Assembly: GCA_029264955.1 (NCBI GenBank)
Contig: JARHYC010000021.1
Location: forward strand, 1-64,000
Source of the DNA: Faecalibacterium sp.
GTDB lineage: Bacteria; Bacillota; Clostridia; Oscillospirales; Ruminococcaceae
DNA: 64,000 bases
Reading direction: 5' to 3'
How positions within the stretch are numbered: position 1 is the first letter of the stretch; every line of letters starts with the position of its first letter. A program made the translations under genes and the position numbers. The notes under the pieces were generated by a model. That model was not told the origin of the DNA, ran no database searches, and worked only from the letters and a program-made list of their open reading frames with translations. Positions 47,563-57,846 of the stretch are shown in pieces.

Positions 47563-48744
47563 ATGCAACCGACACAAAAACAATATGAGCAGGACGCTTT
47601 CCTGCAGGAAATGGATACCACACTGGCGGCGATTGATTCTGGCAAAAGCCGACTGGCACTGGCCGCCACGGTATTTTATCCCGAAGGCGGCGGTCAGCCT
47701 GCTGACGAGGGTTTACTGACCCTCGCCGGGGAAACCGTTGCTGTCACGGATGTACAAATTCAGGACGGCATCGTATGGCACACGGTAGAGCACATCCCCG
47801 CTAAAGCAGCAGAAGGCTGTGCTGTTCACGGAAAAATCGACTGGGAACGCCGCTTTGACCATATGCAGCAGCACACCGGCGAGCACATCTTGTCCGGCAC
47901 ACTGCATCGGCTGTTTGGTGCGGAAAATGTGGGTTTTCACTTGGGCGCACAGGTAGTGCGCATGGATACCAGTATCCATCTGACCGACGAACAGCTGCGT
48001 CAAGCGGAAACCGAAGCCAATGCCTGCATCTGGGCAGACGCTCCGGTTCAGGTCTTGTATCCTACCCCTGAAGAGTTGCCCCACATTGCATACCGCAGCA
48101 AAAAAGAGCTGACCGGTCAGGTCCGTATTGTGGATATTCCGGGCGGCGATGTATGCGCTTGCTGCGGCACCCATGTACGTACCGCCGGGCAGGTTGGTCT
48201 GATTAAAATCATTGCATCCGAACATTACAAAATCGGCGAACGGCTGACGGTGCTGTGTGGCAAACGTGCCCTTTTGGAAATGCAGCAGATGCACAGCCGT
48301 CAGCGGAAAATCGGCGCACTACTCAGCGCACAGAGCGACCAGACCGCCATTGCTGCACAGCGGTTGTTTGATGATTACACTTCTTTGAAGTTTGCCCATT
48401 TCGGCATGGCAAACCAGCTGTTTGCCGCATTGGCACAACAGACCGAACCCGGCAAACCTGCCATTCATATTGTCCCCGGCTTGACCCCGGACGAACTGCA
48501 TCGCTTGACCGAAGCATTGTGCAAACAAACCGACAGCCTATGCGCTGCACTGACCGAAACCGAAAAGGGTATTGGTTACTGCATCGGCAAACAAAACGGC
48601 GATGTGCGCCCACTGGTAAAAACATTGAATGCATCCTTTGCCGGGCGCGGCGGCGGAAAGCCGATTTTGTGTCAGGGCAGTTGTACCGAGACTGACCTGA
48701 AAACGCTGGCAGACTGGCTGGCGCTGCAAGCCGAAAACGACTAA
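47563..48744 (+). CDS. AlaX-type alanyl-tRNA editing protein with DHHA1-like C-terminus
   Basis: TVFYPEGGGQPADEG, HMQQHTGEHILSG, CACCGTHVRTAGQVGLIKI, FAGRGGGKPILCQGS. Confidence 0.93.
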   Translation: MQPTQKQYEQDAFLQEMDTTLAAIDSGKSRLALAATVFYPEGGGQPADEGLLTLAGETVAVTDVQIQDGIVWHTVEHIPAKAAEGCAVHGKIDWERRFDHMQQHTGEHILSGTLHRLFGAENVGFHLGAQVVRMDTSIHLTDEQLRQAETEANACIWADAPVQVLYPTPEELPHIAYRSKKELTGQVRIVDIPGGDVCACCGTHVRTAGQVGLIKIIASEHYKIGERLTVLCGKRALLEMQQMHSRQRKIGALLSAQSDQTAIAAQRLFDDYTSLKFAHFGMANQLFAALAQQTEPGKPAIHIVPGLTPDELHRLTEALCKQTDSLCAALTETEKGIGYCIGKQNGDVRPLVKTLNASFAGRGGGKPILCQGSCTETDLKTLADWLALQAEND

Positions 48745-48791
48745 ATTACCCGACTACACATTGTAATAAGATACAGAGGAGATCTCCAATT

Positions 48792-49544
48792 ATGAGAATG
48801 CGTTTCAAACCCTATGCCCGTCCCGAGCTGCTGGCTTGTGATTTCCACGCACACGATCCGTTCCACTGCGCAGGTCACTGGAAAGAGCGTTTCGCACGCC
48901 CCGAACAGCCTTTGATGCTGGAGCTGGGCTGCGGCAAGGGCGGCTTTTTGAGCCAGCTGGCCAGCGCACACCCGGAAAATAATTATATGGGCTTTGATAT
49001 TACCGATAAGGTCCTGATTCTGGCAAAGCGCAAAATCGAAGCTGCTTATGCTGAAAAGAATCTGACCCCCGATAACGTGTGCATCCTGTCTGCTGACATC
49101 GAGCGCATTTTGAAGGTAATGAACGAGCAGGACACCGTTTCCCGCATTTACATCAACTTCTGCAACCCTTGGAGCAAAAACGCAGGCAGCAACAAGCACC
49201 GCCTGACCCATCCCCGCCAGCTGATTCAGTACCGCACTTTCCTGGAGGACGGCGCTGAGATTTACTTCAAGACCGACGATGATGATTTGTTCCGCGACAG
49301 TCTGAACTACTTCCCCGCTGCTGGATTTGAAATCGAATGGAAGACCTTCGATCTGCACGAAAACGAGCCGGAATGGAACATCCGTACCGAACATGAGGGT
49401 ATGTTCACCGAGCAGGGCATTAAGATCAAGGCACTGATTGCTCGCAAGCTGCCCGGCGATGAGAGCGTTACCTGGGTCGAGCCGAAGGCTCTGGCAAAAG
49501 AGCTGGAAGCCGACGAAGCGGAGGCAAATGATGCCCAGGTGTGA
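48792..49544 (+). CDS. trmB: tRNA (guanine-N7-)-methyltransferase
   Basis: MLELGCGKGGFLSQLASAHPENNYMGFDI, INFCNPWSKNAGSNKHRLTHPRQL, YFKTDDDDLF. Confidence 0.95.
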   Translation: MRMRFKPYARPELLACDFHAHDPFHCAGHWKERFARPEQPLMLELGCGKGGFLSQLASAHPENNYMGFDITDKVLILAKRKIEAAYAEKNLTPDNVCILSADIERILKVMNEQDTVSRIYINFCNPWSKNAGSNKHRLTHPRQLIQYRTFLEDGAEIYFKTDDDDLFRDSLNYFPAAGFEIEWKTFDLHENEPEWNIRTEHEGMFTEQGIKIKALIARKLPGDESVTWVEPKALAKELEADEAEANDAQV

Positions 49545-49707
49545 TTTGTGTTTGAATAATCAGACCGACGAATACGGCGAAAGTTATTGCAATTTTGCGG
49601 ACAGTTTGGACGAAGACGAATATGTCCGTCTGATGGCGCACCCCAATGATACCTGCCCTTTCTTTGAGGGTGGTGACGAATACAAAATCGTCCGCAAGCA
49701 AAATTGA
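49528..49707 (+). CDS. Small Cys-containing protein overlapping the trmB 3' end
   Basis: MMPRCDLCLNNQTDEYGESYCNFADSLDEDEYVRLMAHPNDTCPFFEGGDEYKIVRKQN; four Cys, possible metal site; followed by a terminator. Confidence 0.7.
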   Translation: MMPRCDLCLNNQTDEYGESYCNFADSLDEDEYVRLMAHPNDTCPFFEGGDEYKIVRKQN

Positions 49708-49715
49708 TTTTCTAA

Positions 49716-49759
49716 CCATAAAAAAGGGCTGCACTCTGTACAGATGCAGCCCTTTTTGC
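49716..49759. terminator. Intrinsic terminator
   Basis: aaaAAGGGCTGCActctgtacagaTGCAGCCCTTttt. Confidence 0.85.
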
Positions 49760-49835
49760 GAATTTCATGCATTCTGAATCGGGTTCGATGTATAATCACA
49801 GCAAGAAAAATTTTCTTCTGCTCAGGAGGTTCTGT

Positions 49836-50171
49836 ATGGCTTGGATTGGATTTTTGGCTTGGTCTGCCGTAGGGCTATTTTTTATCGGTCTGGGATTCTA
49901 TCTGATTTACGGAACACATAAAACCATCTTCGGTTTCTGGGCCAACGTGGAAGCGTTCCCTGTAGGCGATGTAAAAGGATACAATCAGGCACTGGGCAAA
50001 CTCTGGTGCGGTTATGGCATCGTTTTTATTTTGCTGGGGCTGCCGCTTTTTGCTGGACAAAATTCAGCTTGGGCACTGCTTTCCATTCTGGGTACCGTAT
50101 TTAGTACACTAGGTCTGATGCTGATTTATGTACTGTGCATCGAACCAAAATATAAAAAGAAATCGCAGTAA
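49836..50171 (+). CDS. Small membrane protein (DUF3784-like)
   Basis: ATG at 49836 behind aggagg; two to three TM segments with WANVEAFPVGDVKGYNQALGKLWCGYGIVFILLG. Confidence 0.7.
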   Translation: MAWIGFLAWSAVGLFFIGLGFYLIYGTHKTIFGFWANVEAFPVGDVKGYNQALGKLWCGYGIVFILLGLPLFAGQNSAWALLSILGTVFSTLGLMLIYVLCIEPKYKKKSQ

Positions 50172-50193
50172 CTCGCCTTCAAGTTTTCCACGA

Positions 50194-50237
50194 AAAATAC
50201 CGGCACGGTGGAAAACCGTGTCGGTATTTTTCATCCT
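50194..50237. terminator. Bidirectional terminator
   Basis: aaAAATACCGgCACGGTggaaaACCGTGtCGGTATTTttc. Confidence 0.8.
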
Positions 50238-50238
50238 G

Positions 50239-51552
50239 CTATTTCCTGCCCAGAGGGCCTTTTGTTATCTGGCGGCCGGAACCATCATCATTGCGTTCCC
50301 ATTCGGCATCGCTTTCTGCCATCGACAGAGAGGCTAGTCCGATTTCATTGTTCAAAACATAGGCACCCGCGATCGCGTGTTTGCCGTACTTGCCCCGAAT
50401 TTGGTCCAGACTTTTTTCCAGCGCTTCCCGTTTAGGGCTGCGTTTTGGCGTGTCCTCTGCGAAGAAACTTTGCTGCACTGCCAGTGGCGTATCCGTTAAG
50501 CATAATGCTGTCACGCCCAAAAGTCGTACTGGGCGGGATAGATCCCAATTTCTCTGCAAAAGCTCCCAGGCTGCTGCTTCTAAATCTTTTGCCAGATGGG
50601 TCGAAGTCGGCAGCTGCTTTTGCCGCTGAATGCTTTTTAGCTGATTGTCTTTGATTGTGATTTGTATGGTTCCCGCATACAAACCATGGCGGCGCAGCCG
50701 CCCAGCCACTTCATCCGCCAAAGCCGCAATCCCTGCACGCAAATCTGCCGAACCTCTTAAATCTCTTTTATAGGTCGTGCTGTTGCCCACGCTCTTAATG
50801 GGTTCACTTTCTCCCCAACGGTGTACCGGAGCATTATCCTCCCCACGGGCATTACGGGATAGTTCCGCCCCGGATTTGCCCAGCATCTGTACCAGATACA
50901 GCGGGTCTGCTGCTGCAACCTCGCCAATGGTACGCAGTTGCATAGATGCCAGTTTTTCTGCCAGCCGCCTGCCCACAAACAGCATCGCGCCTACTGGCAT
51001 CGGCCACACAATCTCCTTATAGTTTTCTTTGCTGATTAAGGTCGTAGCGTCCGGCTTTTTGTAATCGGAACCCATCTTGGCGAATACCTTATTAAAGCTG
51101 ACCCCTACCGAAATGGTCAGCCCGGTTTCTGCATGAACCCGGTTGCGAATCTGGTCCCCCAAGGCTTTGGGGCTTTCCGCATACAGCTGCCAGGTATTGG
51201 TTACGTCCAGCCAGCTTTCATCCACTGAAAACGGTTCGACCCGAGTGGTGTACTCCTGGTAAATTGCGTTGATGACCTGATAATAATGCTGATACTTTTC
51301 CCGATGAGACGGCAAAAGCACCAAATCGGGACATTTCTGTTTTGCCTGCCAAATCACCTCTGCGGTCTGGATGCCGTACTGTTTGGCCGGTTCATTTTTC
51401 GCCAGAATAATACCATGCCGCCCATTCGGGTCACCGCATACCGCCACCGGAAGATGTTTCAGTTCCGGATGTTCCAAAAGCTCCACACTCGCAAAAAAAC
51501 TGTTACAGTCGCAATGCAAAATCCAGCGTGGCTTTTCCTGTTTGGTTTCCAT
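50239..51552 (-). CDS. Y-family DNA polymerase (Pol IV/DinB-UmuC type)
   Basis: ILHCDCNSFFASVE, VEPFSVDESWLDVT, TISVGVSFNKVFAKMGSDYKKPDATT, VGRRLAEKLASMQLRTIGEVA. Confidence 0.94.
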   Translation of the reverse strand: METKQEKPRWILHCDCNSFFASVELLEHPELKHLPVAVCGDPNGRHGIILAKNEPAKQYGIQTAEVIWQAKQKCPDLVLLPSHREKYQHYYQVINAIYQEYTTRVEPFSVDESWLDVTNTWQLYAESPKALGDQIRNRVHAETGLTISVGVSFNKVFAKMGSDYKKPDATTLISKENYKEIVWPMPVGAMLFVGRRLAEKLASMQLRTIGEVAAADPLYLVQMLGKSGAELSRNARGEDNAPVHRWGESEPIKSVGNSTTYKRDLRGSADLRAGIAALADEVAGRLRRHGLYAGTIQITIKDNQLKSIQRQKQLPTSTHLAKDLEAAAWELLQRNWDLSRPVRLLGVTALCLTDTPLAVQQSFFAEDTPKRSPKREALEKSLDQIRGKYGKHAIAGAYVLNNEIGLASLSMAESDAEWERNDDGSGRQITKGPLGRK

Positions 51553-51687
51553 CGAACATCTCTCCTTTCCGGTATTTTTTGCACAAATTCAGCGTTTTGC
51601 CCCATGCCAAGTGATGCATGGTCTGTTATACTGATTCTATCAAAATTCATCTGAGTTTGTCGAGTAAAATAAAATGGGAGGCCTTTT

Positions 51688-52578
51688 ATGTTTGATACAT
51701 ATACCTTATACCAGCTTCTCTGGTATTTTCTGACGTATGCGTTTCTGGGCTGGTGCATGGAAGTGGTATTCTGCTCCATTACCGAGGGTCATGTTGTGAA
51801 CCGCGGTTTTTTGAATGGGCCTGTCTGTCCGATCTATGGCTTTGGAATGCTGGGCATTCTTCTCTTGCTGCGCCCTCTGCTTGCCGTTAACGATTTGGCA
51901 CACAACGTGACGCTGTATGTATGCGGTATGGTGCTGGCAAGTACTGTAGAATATTTGGTTGGTTGGGGAATGTTAAAACTATTCCATGCCCGCTGGTGGG
52001 ACTATCGGGATAAAAAATTCAATTGGAACGGTTTCATCTGTTTGAGCATCAGCCTGTGCTGGGGTTTGGGCACTTTGGTAGCCTGCCGCATCCTGCATCC
52101 GCTGGTACACACGGTGACCATTTCTCTACTGCCCAAGGGCCTTGGCATCTGGGTGCTTGCCGCCCTACTGATTTTATTTGCAATCGACACCATTGTATCG
52201 GTACGCACCGCCATCCATATGGATCGAGATCTGGCCGAGCTTGACCGCATCGCACACCGCATGGAAGCCCTGAGCGAAAAAATGAGCGCCGACATTGGTT
52301 CCCGCGCACTGGAAACCGACCAGCGCATGGATTACGCCCGTTTGCAGGCAAAGCTTGCCAGCTACGAGCTGCGGGATGCCGCCGACCAACTAGAAGATGC
52401 CGCTGCCGACCGTCGCGCTGCTTTGGAGCAGCGTTCGCAGGAATTGCGTACCCGCCTGATGCAGGAGCATTCCGGTACACGCCGTCTGCTGCGCGCTTTC
52501 CCCCACTTGGATGCAGACGAACGACACGATATATTCCAGCAGCTTCGTGAAGATTTAAGCGCATTGCGCCGTCGTTGA
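51688..52578 (+). CDS. Putative ABC-transporter type IV (CmpB-like) membrane protein
   Basis: YQLLWYFLTYAFLGWCMEVVFCSITEGHVVNRGFLNGPVCPIYGFGM is the characteristic N-terminus; coiled-coil C-terminus. Confidence 0.82.
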   Translation: MFDTYTLYQLLWYFLTYAFLGWCMEVVFCSITEGHVVNRGFLNGPVCPIYGFGMLGILLLLRPLLAVNDLAHNVTLYVCGMVLASTVEYLVGWGMLKLFHARWWDYRDKKFNWNGFICLSISLCWGLGTLVACRILHPLVHTVTISLLPKGLGIWVLAALLILFAIDTIVSVRTAIHMDRDLAELDRIAHRMEALSEKMSADIGSRALETDQRMDYARLQAKLASYELRDAADQLEDAAADRRAALEQRSQELRTRLMQEHSGTRRLLRAFPHLDADERHDIFQQLREDLSALRRR

Positions 52579-52597
52579 TCGTTTCACCGTAAACACA

Positions 52598-52638
52598 AAG
52601 CGGAGCCGGCCTGTAACAGGCTGGCTCCGCTTTTCCTT
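52598..52638. terminator. Bidirectional terminator
   Basis: aaAGCGGAGCCgGCCTGtaaCAGGCtGGCTCCGCTttt. Confidence 0.85.
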
Positions 52639-53159
52639 TATGCCAGAATCATTTCATAACAGAAAAATTCTTTGCCATATTCTTGGATGCGGCCTGCAAG
52701 GCGGAAGCCCATGGATTCATACAAATGATTTGCAATGGGATTCGTCGTTACCGCATGGAACCGGGCGCTGTCATAACCCATCTGTTTTGCCGTTTCCAAG
52801 GTTTTTTCCATCACACGGCGACCCAAACCTTGCCCCTGAAAATCCGGCGAAACGCAGAACCGCCCCAACCCACAGGGATTCTTCGTGGACGGATCCCAGC
52901 CTGTGATATCATCCACTTCTTCGCCCAGCTGAAAATCTGCCCAGGAGCGAATCTGCATGATCGAAGCGATTTTGCCATCGTGCGACACTTTATACAGAGT
53001 CTGGGTGGCAAGGTCGTTTGCCAGAATTTCACGAGTGGGATACTCTTCATCCCAGCCTGAGGTGGGAGTAGAAACCGCCACATGGTGGCACAGTGCATAA
53101 ATTTCGTCCAAGTCAGATTCCGGTGCCTGCACCAGATTGATTTCAAAGATATCCTTCAT
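52638..53159 (-). CDS. GNAT-family N-acetyltransferase
   Basis: GLGRFCVSPDFQGQGLGRRVMEKTLETAKQMGYDSARFHAVTTNPIANHLYESMGFRLAG. Confidence 0.9.
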   Translation of the reverse strand: MKDIFEINLVQAPESDLDEIYALCHHVAVSTPTSGWDEEYPTREILANDLATQTLYKVSHDGKIASIMQIRSWADFQLGEEVDDITGWDPSTKNPCGLGRFCVSPDFQGQGLGRRVMEKTLETAKQMGYDSARFHAVTTNPIANHLYESMGFRLAGRIQEYGKEFFCYEMILA

Positions 53160-53172
53160 GATAGAAATTCCT

Positions 53173-54660
53173 TTACTTTTTTCCAACGCCTTCCATCTTT
53201 GCTACCAGTGCTCGACCCCGGCGCCCAAACAACTTCGGCAGAATCAGGCGAACCATCCCCCACACGCTGTCCCACTGATAGAAAATCATTGCAGCGGTCA
53301 GCAGTGTTGTAATGATCTGCCAGCCAACAATGCCCCGCAGCATCACAAAGGCTTCTACCGTCAGCATCACCAGCGAAACTAGCATCCGACCCGGCGCAAA
53401 ATGCACCTTCAAGAAGCGTCGGGTATCTACAGCACGCAATATAAACACTAGGCTCAGGCTGAGCGCAGAAGCCAGCGCTGCACCAACAGGGCCCCACTGA
53501 CGGATAAACAGCCAGTTCAGCGCAAGGTTTGCCACTGCGCCTGCCAGCATGGTGAAGAGTGCATTGGTGCTTCGGGTATACACCACATAAATACTGCTGA
53601 AAAACTGATTAAAGCAGGTAAAGATTGCGGCTATCGTCAGGAACGGTACAAACTCCCAAGACTGGAAGAAATTTGCACGGAACACACGCATCAGCGGCTG
53701 GCTCAGCCAGATAATGCCAGCGGCGCAGCAGAACAAAATGCCGGCGTAAAGCCGGAAAATCTTGGAGAAAAATGCCTCGCGGCCTTCCGCTTCTGTAACG
53801 GCAGAAACCTGCCATGCTTCGTAGAAAATAATGCCCAGTGTATTCAAAATCGTGGGCATCCAGTAACCACTGGACAACAGACCTGCCCACTCGTCACCGG
53901 TCATACCCTGATAACCATTACACATCCCCTTGACGAAGAACAAATCGGAAGCGTTGATGATCCAGAAGCTGATCTGTGCCGGAATCATAGGCAGTGCATA
54001 GCACAGCATCTTCTTCCACAGCTTGACATTGATGCGGGAGAAATCCAGATAGCGGTACAGCTTTGCGCTGAAGAACAAGAACACTGCCGAGCAGAAGTCC
54101 CCGCAAATGATTGCCATCAGGTATCCGGCTGCGCCCATGTTCAGGCCCAGCAAGAACAAGGTGTAAAATCCCATGGTCAGGAAAGTACACAATACACCAT
54201 CAATGGCAACCAATCGGTTCAACTCCTGGCTGCGGACAAACTGGGTACACAGCGTGCGGAAGCAACTGGTCAAAACATAAATGTAAATATACACGCCGTA
54301 ATCGGCAATGGTGGGCACCATGGTAACCACCGGCCACAACAGCAGCAGCACACCATAGCCCGCCAGAATAGAAAGCAGGCTGTTGGTGAATACCTGTTTT
54401 TCATCGTTGTTATGATCCAAACCAAAGCGAATGACCGCATTGGAAATACCCAGCGAAACCACAGGAATCAGCAGGTTGGCACACTGGCTTGCCAGATTGC
54501 TGACGCCCATGATGCTGGTTTCTTTCATTACATGACTCAAAAAAGGCTTAACCAGGAAGCTGAGCAGCTTCGAGGAAAAGCTTGAAATTGCAAAAATCAG
54601 TGTATTGCCCGCCAGCTTGGAATACTTATCGCCTTTGGGTGCAGAGTTTGTTTTGGACAT
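53173..54660 (-). CDS. Polysaccharide biosynthesis flippase-like (MOP/Wzx superfamily)
   Basis: Twelve or more TM segments; KYSKLAGNTLIFAISSFSSKLLSFLVKPFLSHVM; start MSKTNSAPKG. Confidence 0.88.
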   Translation of the reverse strand: MSKTNSAPKGDKYSKLAGNTLIFAISSFSSKLLSFLVKPFLSHVMKETSIMGVSNLASQCANLLIPVVSLGISNAVIRFGLDHNNDEKQVFTNSLLSILAGYGVLLLLWPVVTMVPTIADYGVYIYIYVLTSCFRTLCTQFVRSQELNRLVAIDGVLCTFLTMGFYTLFLLGLNMGAAGYLMAIICGDFCSAVFLFFSAKLYRYLDFSRINVKLWKKMLCYALPMIPAQISFWIINASDLFFVKGMCNGYQGMTGDEWAGLLSSGYWMPTILNTLGIIFYEAWQVSAVTEAEGREAFFSKIFRLYAGILFCCAAGIIWLSQPLMRVFRANFFQSWEFVPFLTIAAIFTCFNQFFSSIYVVYTRSTNALFTMLAGAVANLALNWLFIRQWGPVGAALASALSLSLVFILRAVDTRRFLKVHFAPGRMLVSLVMLTVEAFVMLRGIVGWQIITTLLTAAMIFYQWDSVWGMVRLILPKLFGRRGRALVAKMEGVGKK

Positions 54661-54717
54661 AGGCAAGTTCTCACTTTCGATTGGAAACACCATGAAACTG
54701 GCTTTCTCTGGATAGCA

Positions 54718-55272
54718 TCATTTTTCTCGCAGTAAATCCCGCCGGGCTTTCCAGTCCGGCAGAATCTGTGCCACCTGCGCCCAGAATTCCGGGCTGTGAT
54801 TCGGCACTAAAAAGTGGCAGTACTCATGTACTACCACATAAATCTGCGCAGCCGGTGGCATCTGATACAGCCGCAGCGCAAAGGTCAACTGCTTTTTGGT
54901 CAAATGGCAAACGCCCCAGCGGCTGGTCATATCCCGCACTTTGATGACGGGCTTTTCACCGCCCAGCGCTTTTTCAAACGCGGGAAACACCTGGTCACTC
55001 ATGGCAGTAAATGCCGCCAATGCCTGGGCTTTGTCCGGCAAAGGCTGCGCTTCGCGCGCAGCACGAACCGCCGCGCTTTTGCAGGCTTTTTCCAGCCAGC
55101 GGGCATGGTCATCCACAAATTGATCGATTGCTGCCGCAGCAGCTCGCGGTGGTGCACTGACCTGAGGCACTCCCGTTTTGTCCAAATGCAGATTATAATT
55201 TTTGACTTTCTTGCGGGTCAGCTGGTAGGCAATGCCACCCGGCGTCACACGCAATTCGGATTTTTGGCTCAT
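54718..55272 (-). CDS. YgjP/SprT-like zinc metallopeptidase (DUF45)
   Basis: RWGVCHLTKKQLTFALRLYQMPPAAQIYVVVHEYCHFLVPNHSPEFWAQVAQILPDW. Confidence 0.9.
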   Translation of the reverse strand: MSQKSELRVTPGGIAYQLTRKKVKNYNLHLDKTGVPQVSAPPRAAAAAIDQFVDDHARWLEKACKSAAVRAAREAQPLPDKAQALAAFTAMSDQVFPAFEKALGGEKPVIKVRDMTSRWGVCHLTKKQLTFALRLYQMPPAAQIYVVVHEYCHFLVPNHSPEFWAQVAQILPDWKARRDLLREK

Positions 55273-55790
55273 GCCGCTGCGGCTGCGCCGTCCACGCGCA
55301 TCTGACCATAGATATAATAGCCGTATGCATCATAGGACAAAACCATGCGATACTGCGCAGCAGGGTCTAGGTCGCTAATTGTATAGGTGTGCATATCACC
55401 GTTGGTGTAGTAGTAGATGGTGCTGTCGTCTACATACTCAGCGCCCCCTTCTACCTTTTTCCACAAGTTGATTTTGAAACTCTTCATGCCGGTTGCTTCG
55501 CCTGTCGCACTCGACATAATCGTCAGCGAACCATTGGGTGCGGTAAAGTAATCCGTTTCTCTCTTATTGATGCCATTGAACACGATATACATTCCAGTAT
55601 CGGTTATCTGGGTGGCAAAGCCTGCGCTTGCATCCATACCCTCCGGCAGCGTAATCACTTCTTCCGTTGCTTCTGCACGGGTCAGCGGATCACGCTGTTC
55701 TACCGGTTCTTTTTCACCACAGCCAGTCAGCATCAGCGCTGCTAAAATCGCAGCCGTTGCCAGTGCCAGCAGTTTTACAGCTTTTTTCAT
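55269..55790 (-). CDS. Putative secreted lipoprotein
   Basis: MKKAVKLLALATAAILAALMLTGCGEKEP lipobox; 4-bp overlap with the downstream gene. Confidence 0.78.
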   Translation of the reverse strand: MKKAVKLLALATAAILAALMLTGCGEKEPVEQRDPLTRAEATEEVITLPEGMDASAGFATQITDTGMYIVFNGINKRETDYFTAPNGSLTIMSSATGEATGMKSFKINLWKKVEGGAEYVDDSTIYYYTNGDMHTYTISDLDPAAQYRMVLSYDAYGYYIYGQMRVDGAAAAA

Positions 55791-55855
55791 ATATGCTCCT
55801 TTCGCCCGGTTCCCACCGGGTGTTTTTATCAGAATCGTTTTCGCATCGGACTGTG

Positions 55856-57142
55856 TCAGTCCTGCTGCGTATCGATTTCTCGGTTTTTCTCCGCCAGTGC
55901 GCTGCACTCAGCGTCTGCCAATTCGGGATACTGTGAAGCCACTGCAAATTCGTAGCGGAACAAACTATATCCGTCTGCGCCGCTTTGGGTCAAATCGGCT
56001 ACCATATCTGCTAACTGGTGACCGGACTGCCACTGGGTTTCACTGTCCGGGTTGGCACCGCCATCGCCCTTACCGATGCGATACATACCCAAGCCAAAAT
56101 ACAAATCGCAAGCTTCGTGGCGGGGCATTTCCAGCCATTCCTTCGTGATGTTCTCATACGCAAAGCGGGTACTGCCACTCTTCAGCTGGTAGCCGTAACC
56201 CCAGTAAACCTGCGGGCAGATGTAGTCCACCAGCGGCCTGTCTTCACCATTCATCCAAGCAGATACGTCACTGTACTGCTGCTGGTAGTTATTATCCGGG
56301 TTACCCTGTGGGCTGATGCCAAAGCGCAAAGTTGGGTCTTTTGCCTTGATGGCATCTCTGGTTTTGCGTACCAGCTCTGTAACATTGCTTCGCCGCCACT
56401 CTTCCAGCGAAGAGGACGAGCTGTTTGCCTCGTACTGTGCTTCATCAATCCAAGGCTCTGTCGTAGGATAGAAATAGTCGTCGAAATGAATTCCGTCCAC
56501 GGCATAATGCTCCAGAATTTCTGTGACACCCTGCACCACATAATCTGCCGCAGCAGCCTGTGCCGGATTCAGATACACGCCGCCTTCTACAGTAACACAC
56601 CAGTCAGGGTTGGTATTTGCCAAATCATTTTCGGCAAATTCTGCCGGGGTATTGCTGTTCAGCCTCAGTCGATACGGGTTAATCCATGCTTCCAAGCTGA
56701 TGCCACGTTCGTGGCAGAGCCGCACCATGCAATCCAGCGGGTCAAAGCCGGGATCTTTCCCTCGGGTACCCGTGCAGATATGACTCCAAGGGAAAAGCGC
56801 ACTCTTATAAAGCGCATCGCCAAAGGGCCGTACCTGCGCAATCAGAGTATTCAGCCCCATAGACTGACACTTTTCCAGCACCGCTTCAAAGGATGCTTCA
56901 AATGCAGACCGGCTCGAAAAATCCACCAGATGCCAATCCAGATAGCTAAGCCACATTGCGCGATACTGCTCCGCCACAGCCTTGTGCTCACTTGGGGCCT
57001 GATATTCGCCGGGGGTATCCGTTGCTGACATATCAGCCGGTGTATTCGGCTGTGTACAGGCGGATAAAAGCCCTGCCATGGCAGCAGTGCCCATGCCATA
57101 CAGCACTTGACGGCGGGAAACCGATTTCTCGAATCCTTCCAT
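55856..57142 (-). CDS. GHL10 (DUF187)-family glycosyl-hydrolase-like lipoprotein
   Basis: MEGFEKSVSRRQVLYGMGTAAMAGLLSACT (RR motif + lipobox); AMWLSYLDWH, GLNTLIAQVRPFGDALYKSALFPWS, VDGIHFDDYFYPT. Confidence 0.9.
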   Translation of the reverse strand: MEGFEKSVSRRQVLYGMGTAAMAGLLSACTQPNTPADMSATDTPGEYQAPSEHKAVAEQYRAMWLSYLDWHLVDFSSRSAFEASFEAVLEKCQSMGLNTLIAQVRPFGDALYKSALFPWSHICTGTRGKDPGFDPLDCMVRLCHERGISLEAWINPYRLRLNSNTPAEFAENDLANTNPDWCVTVEGGVYLNPAQAAAADYVVQGVTEILEHYAVDGIHFDDYFYPTTEPWIDEAQYEANSSSSSLEEWRRSNVTELVRKTRDAIKAKDPTLRFGISPQGNPDNNYQQQYSDVSAWMNGEDRPLVDYICPQVYWGYGYQLKSGSTRFAYENITKEWLEMPRHEACDLYFGLGMYRIGKGDGGANPDSETQWQSGHQLADMVADLTQSGADGYSLFRYEFAVASQYPELADAECSALAEKNREIDTQQD

Positions 57143-57146
57143 ACAG

Positions 57147-57656
57147 TTACTCCTTGCTCGCTTTATACAGCGTAACACCCAGCCAGCCGCGTGTGATGCA
57201 TACCAACACCCACAGGATCCTTGCCGTCCAACCAATACCCGTTTGCATTTGTGCCAGCAGCAGACCCATCTGAATCACTTCGGAGAAACACAGCAGTTTC
57301 ATCTGAGCTCCAACATTCATGCCGCGCTTGTATTCTACCCAAGCCAGTACCGGCCAGAACAATGTCATGCGTGCAGCCATTTTTGCGCCAAACAGCACAT
57401 AGCTTACAAGCAACGCAAAAAATGCAATCATGTACTTTCCGCTAAACGGATTTGCTGTCTTGCCGGGGCGACCGTCAGGACCAAGCTCCTTCTGGGCGGC
57501 CAGAAACAAAACCGCCATGCCTGCCGCAGCAAACGCCAGCTGGGACAAAAATCCCATGCTCTCGCCGAACAACCAGCCGAGCGCTTCTGCCAAGCTGAAC
57601 GCTGCTGACACGATCAGTAGAAAATACCAGGTTTTACGGGTAAAGCGAAATTTCAT
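57147..57656 (-). CDS. Hypothetical polytopic membrane protein
   Basis: MKFRFTRKTWYFLLIVSAAFSLAEALGWLFGES..., immediately upstream of the GHL10 gene. Confidence 0.7.
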   Translation of the reverse strand: MKFRFTRKTWYFLLIVSAAFSLAEALGWLFGESMGFLSQLAFAAAGMAVLFLAAQKELGPDGRPGKTANPFSGKYMIAFFALLVSYVLFGAKMAARMTLFWPVLAWVEYKRGMNVGAQMKLLCFSEVIQMGLLLAQMQTGIGWTARILWVLVCITRGWLGVTLYKASKE

Positions 57657-57846
57657 AAAAATGCCTCCGGGCATAATTTTCCAGTATACTATCCTATCAA
57701 ATGATAATTCAGGTACAGTATAGCACAAAACGATGGATTTTTCTGCTTGTCCTTTATAATTTCACGGATTTGTAGCATTTCTACGCCGGGATATGATACA
57801 ATACTTTATGTTCTATTTTATATATAATAAGTAAGGGGTTTTCGGT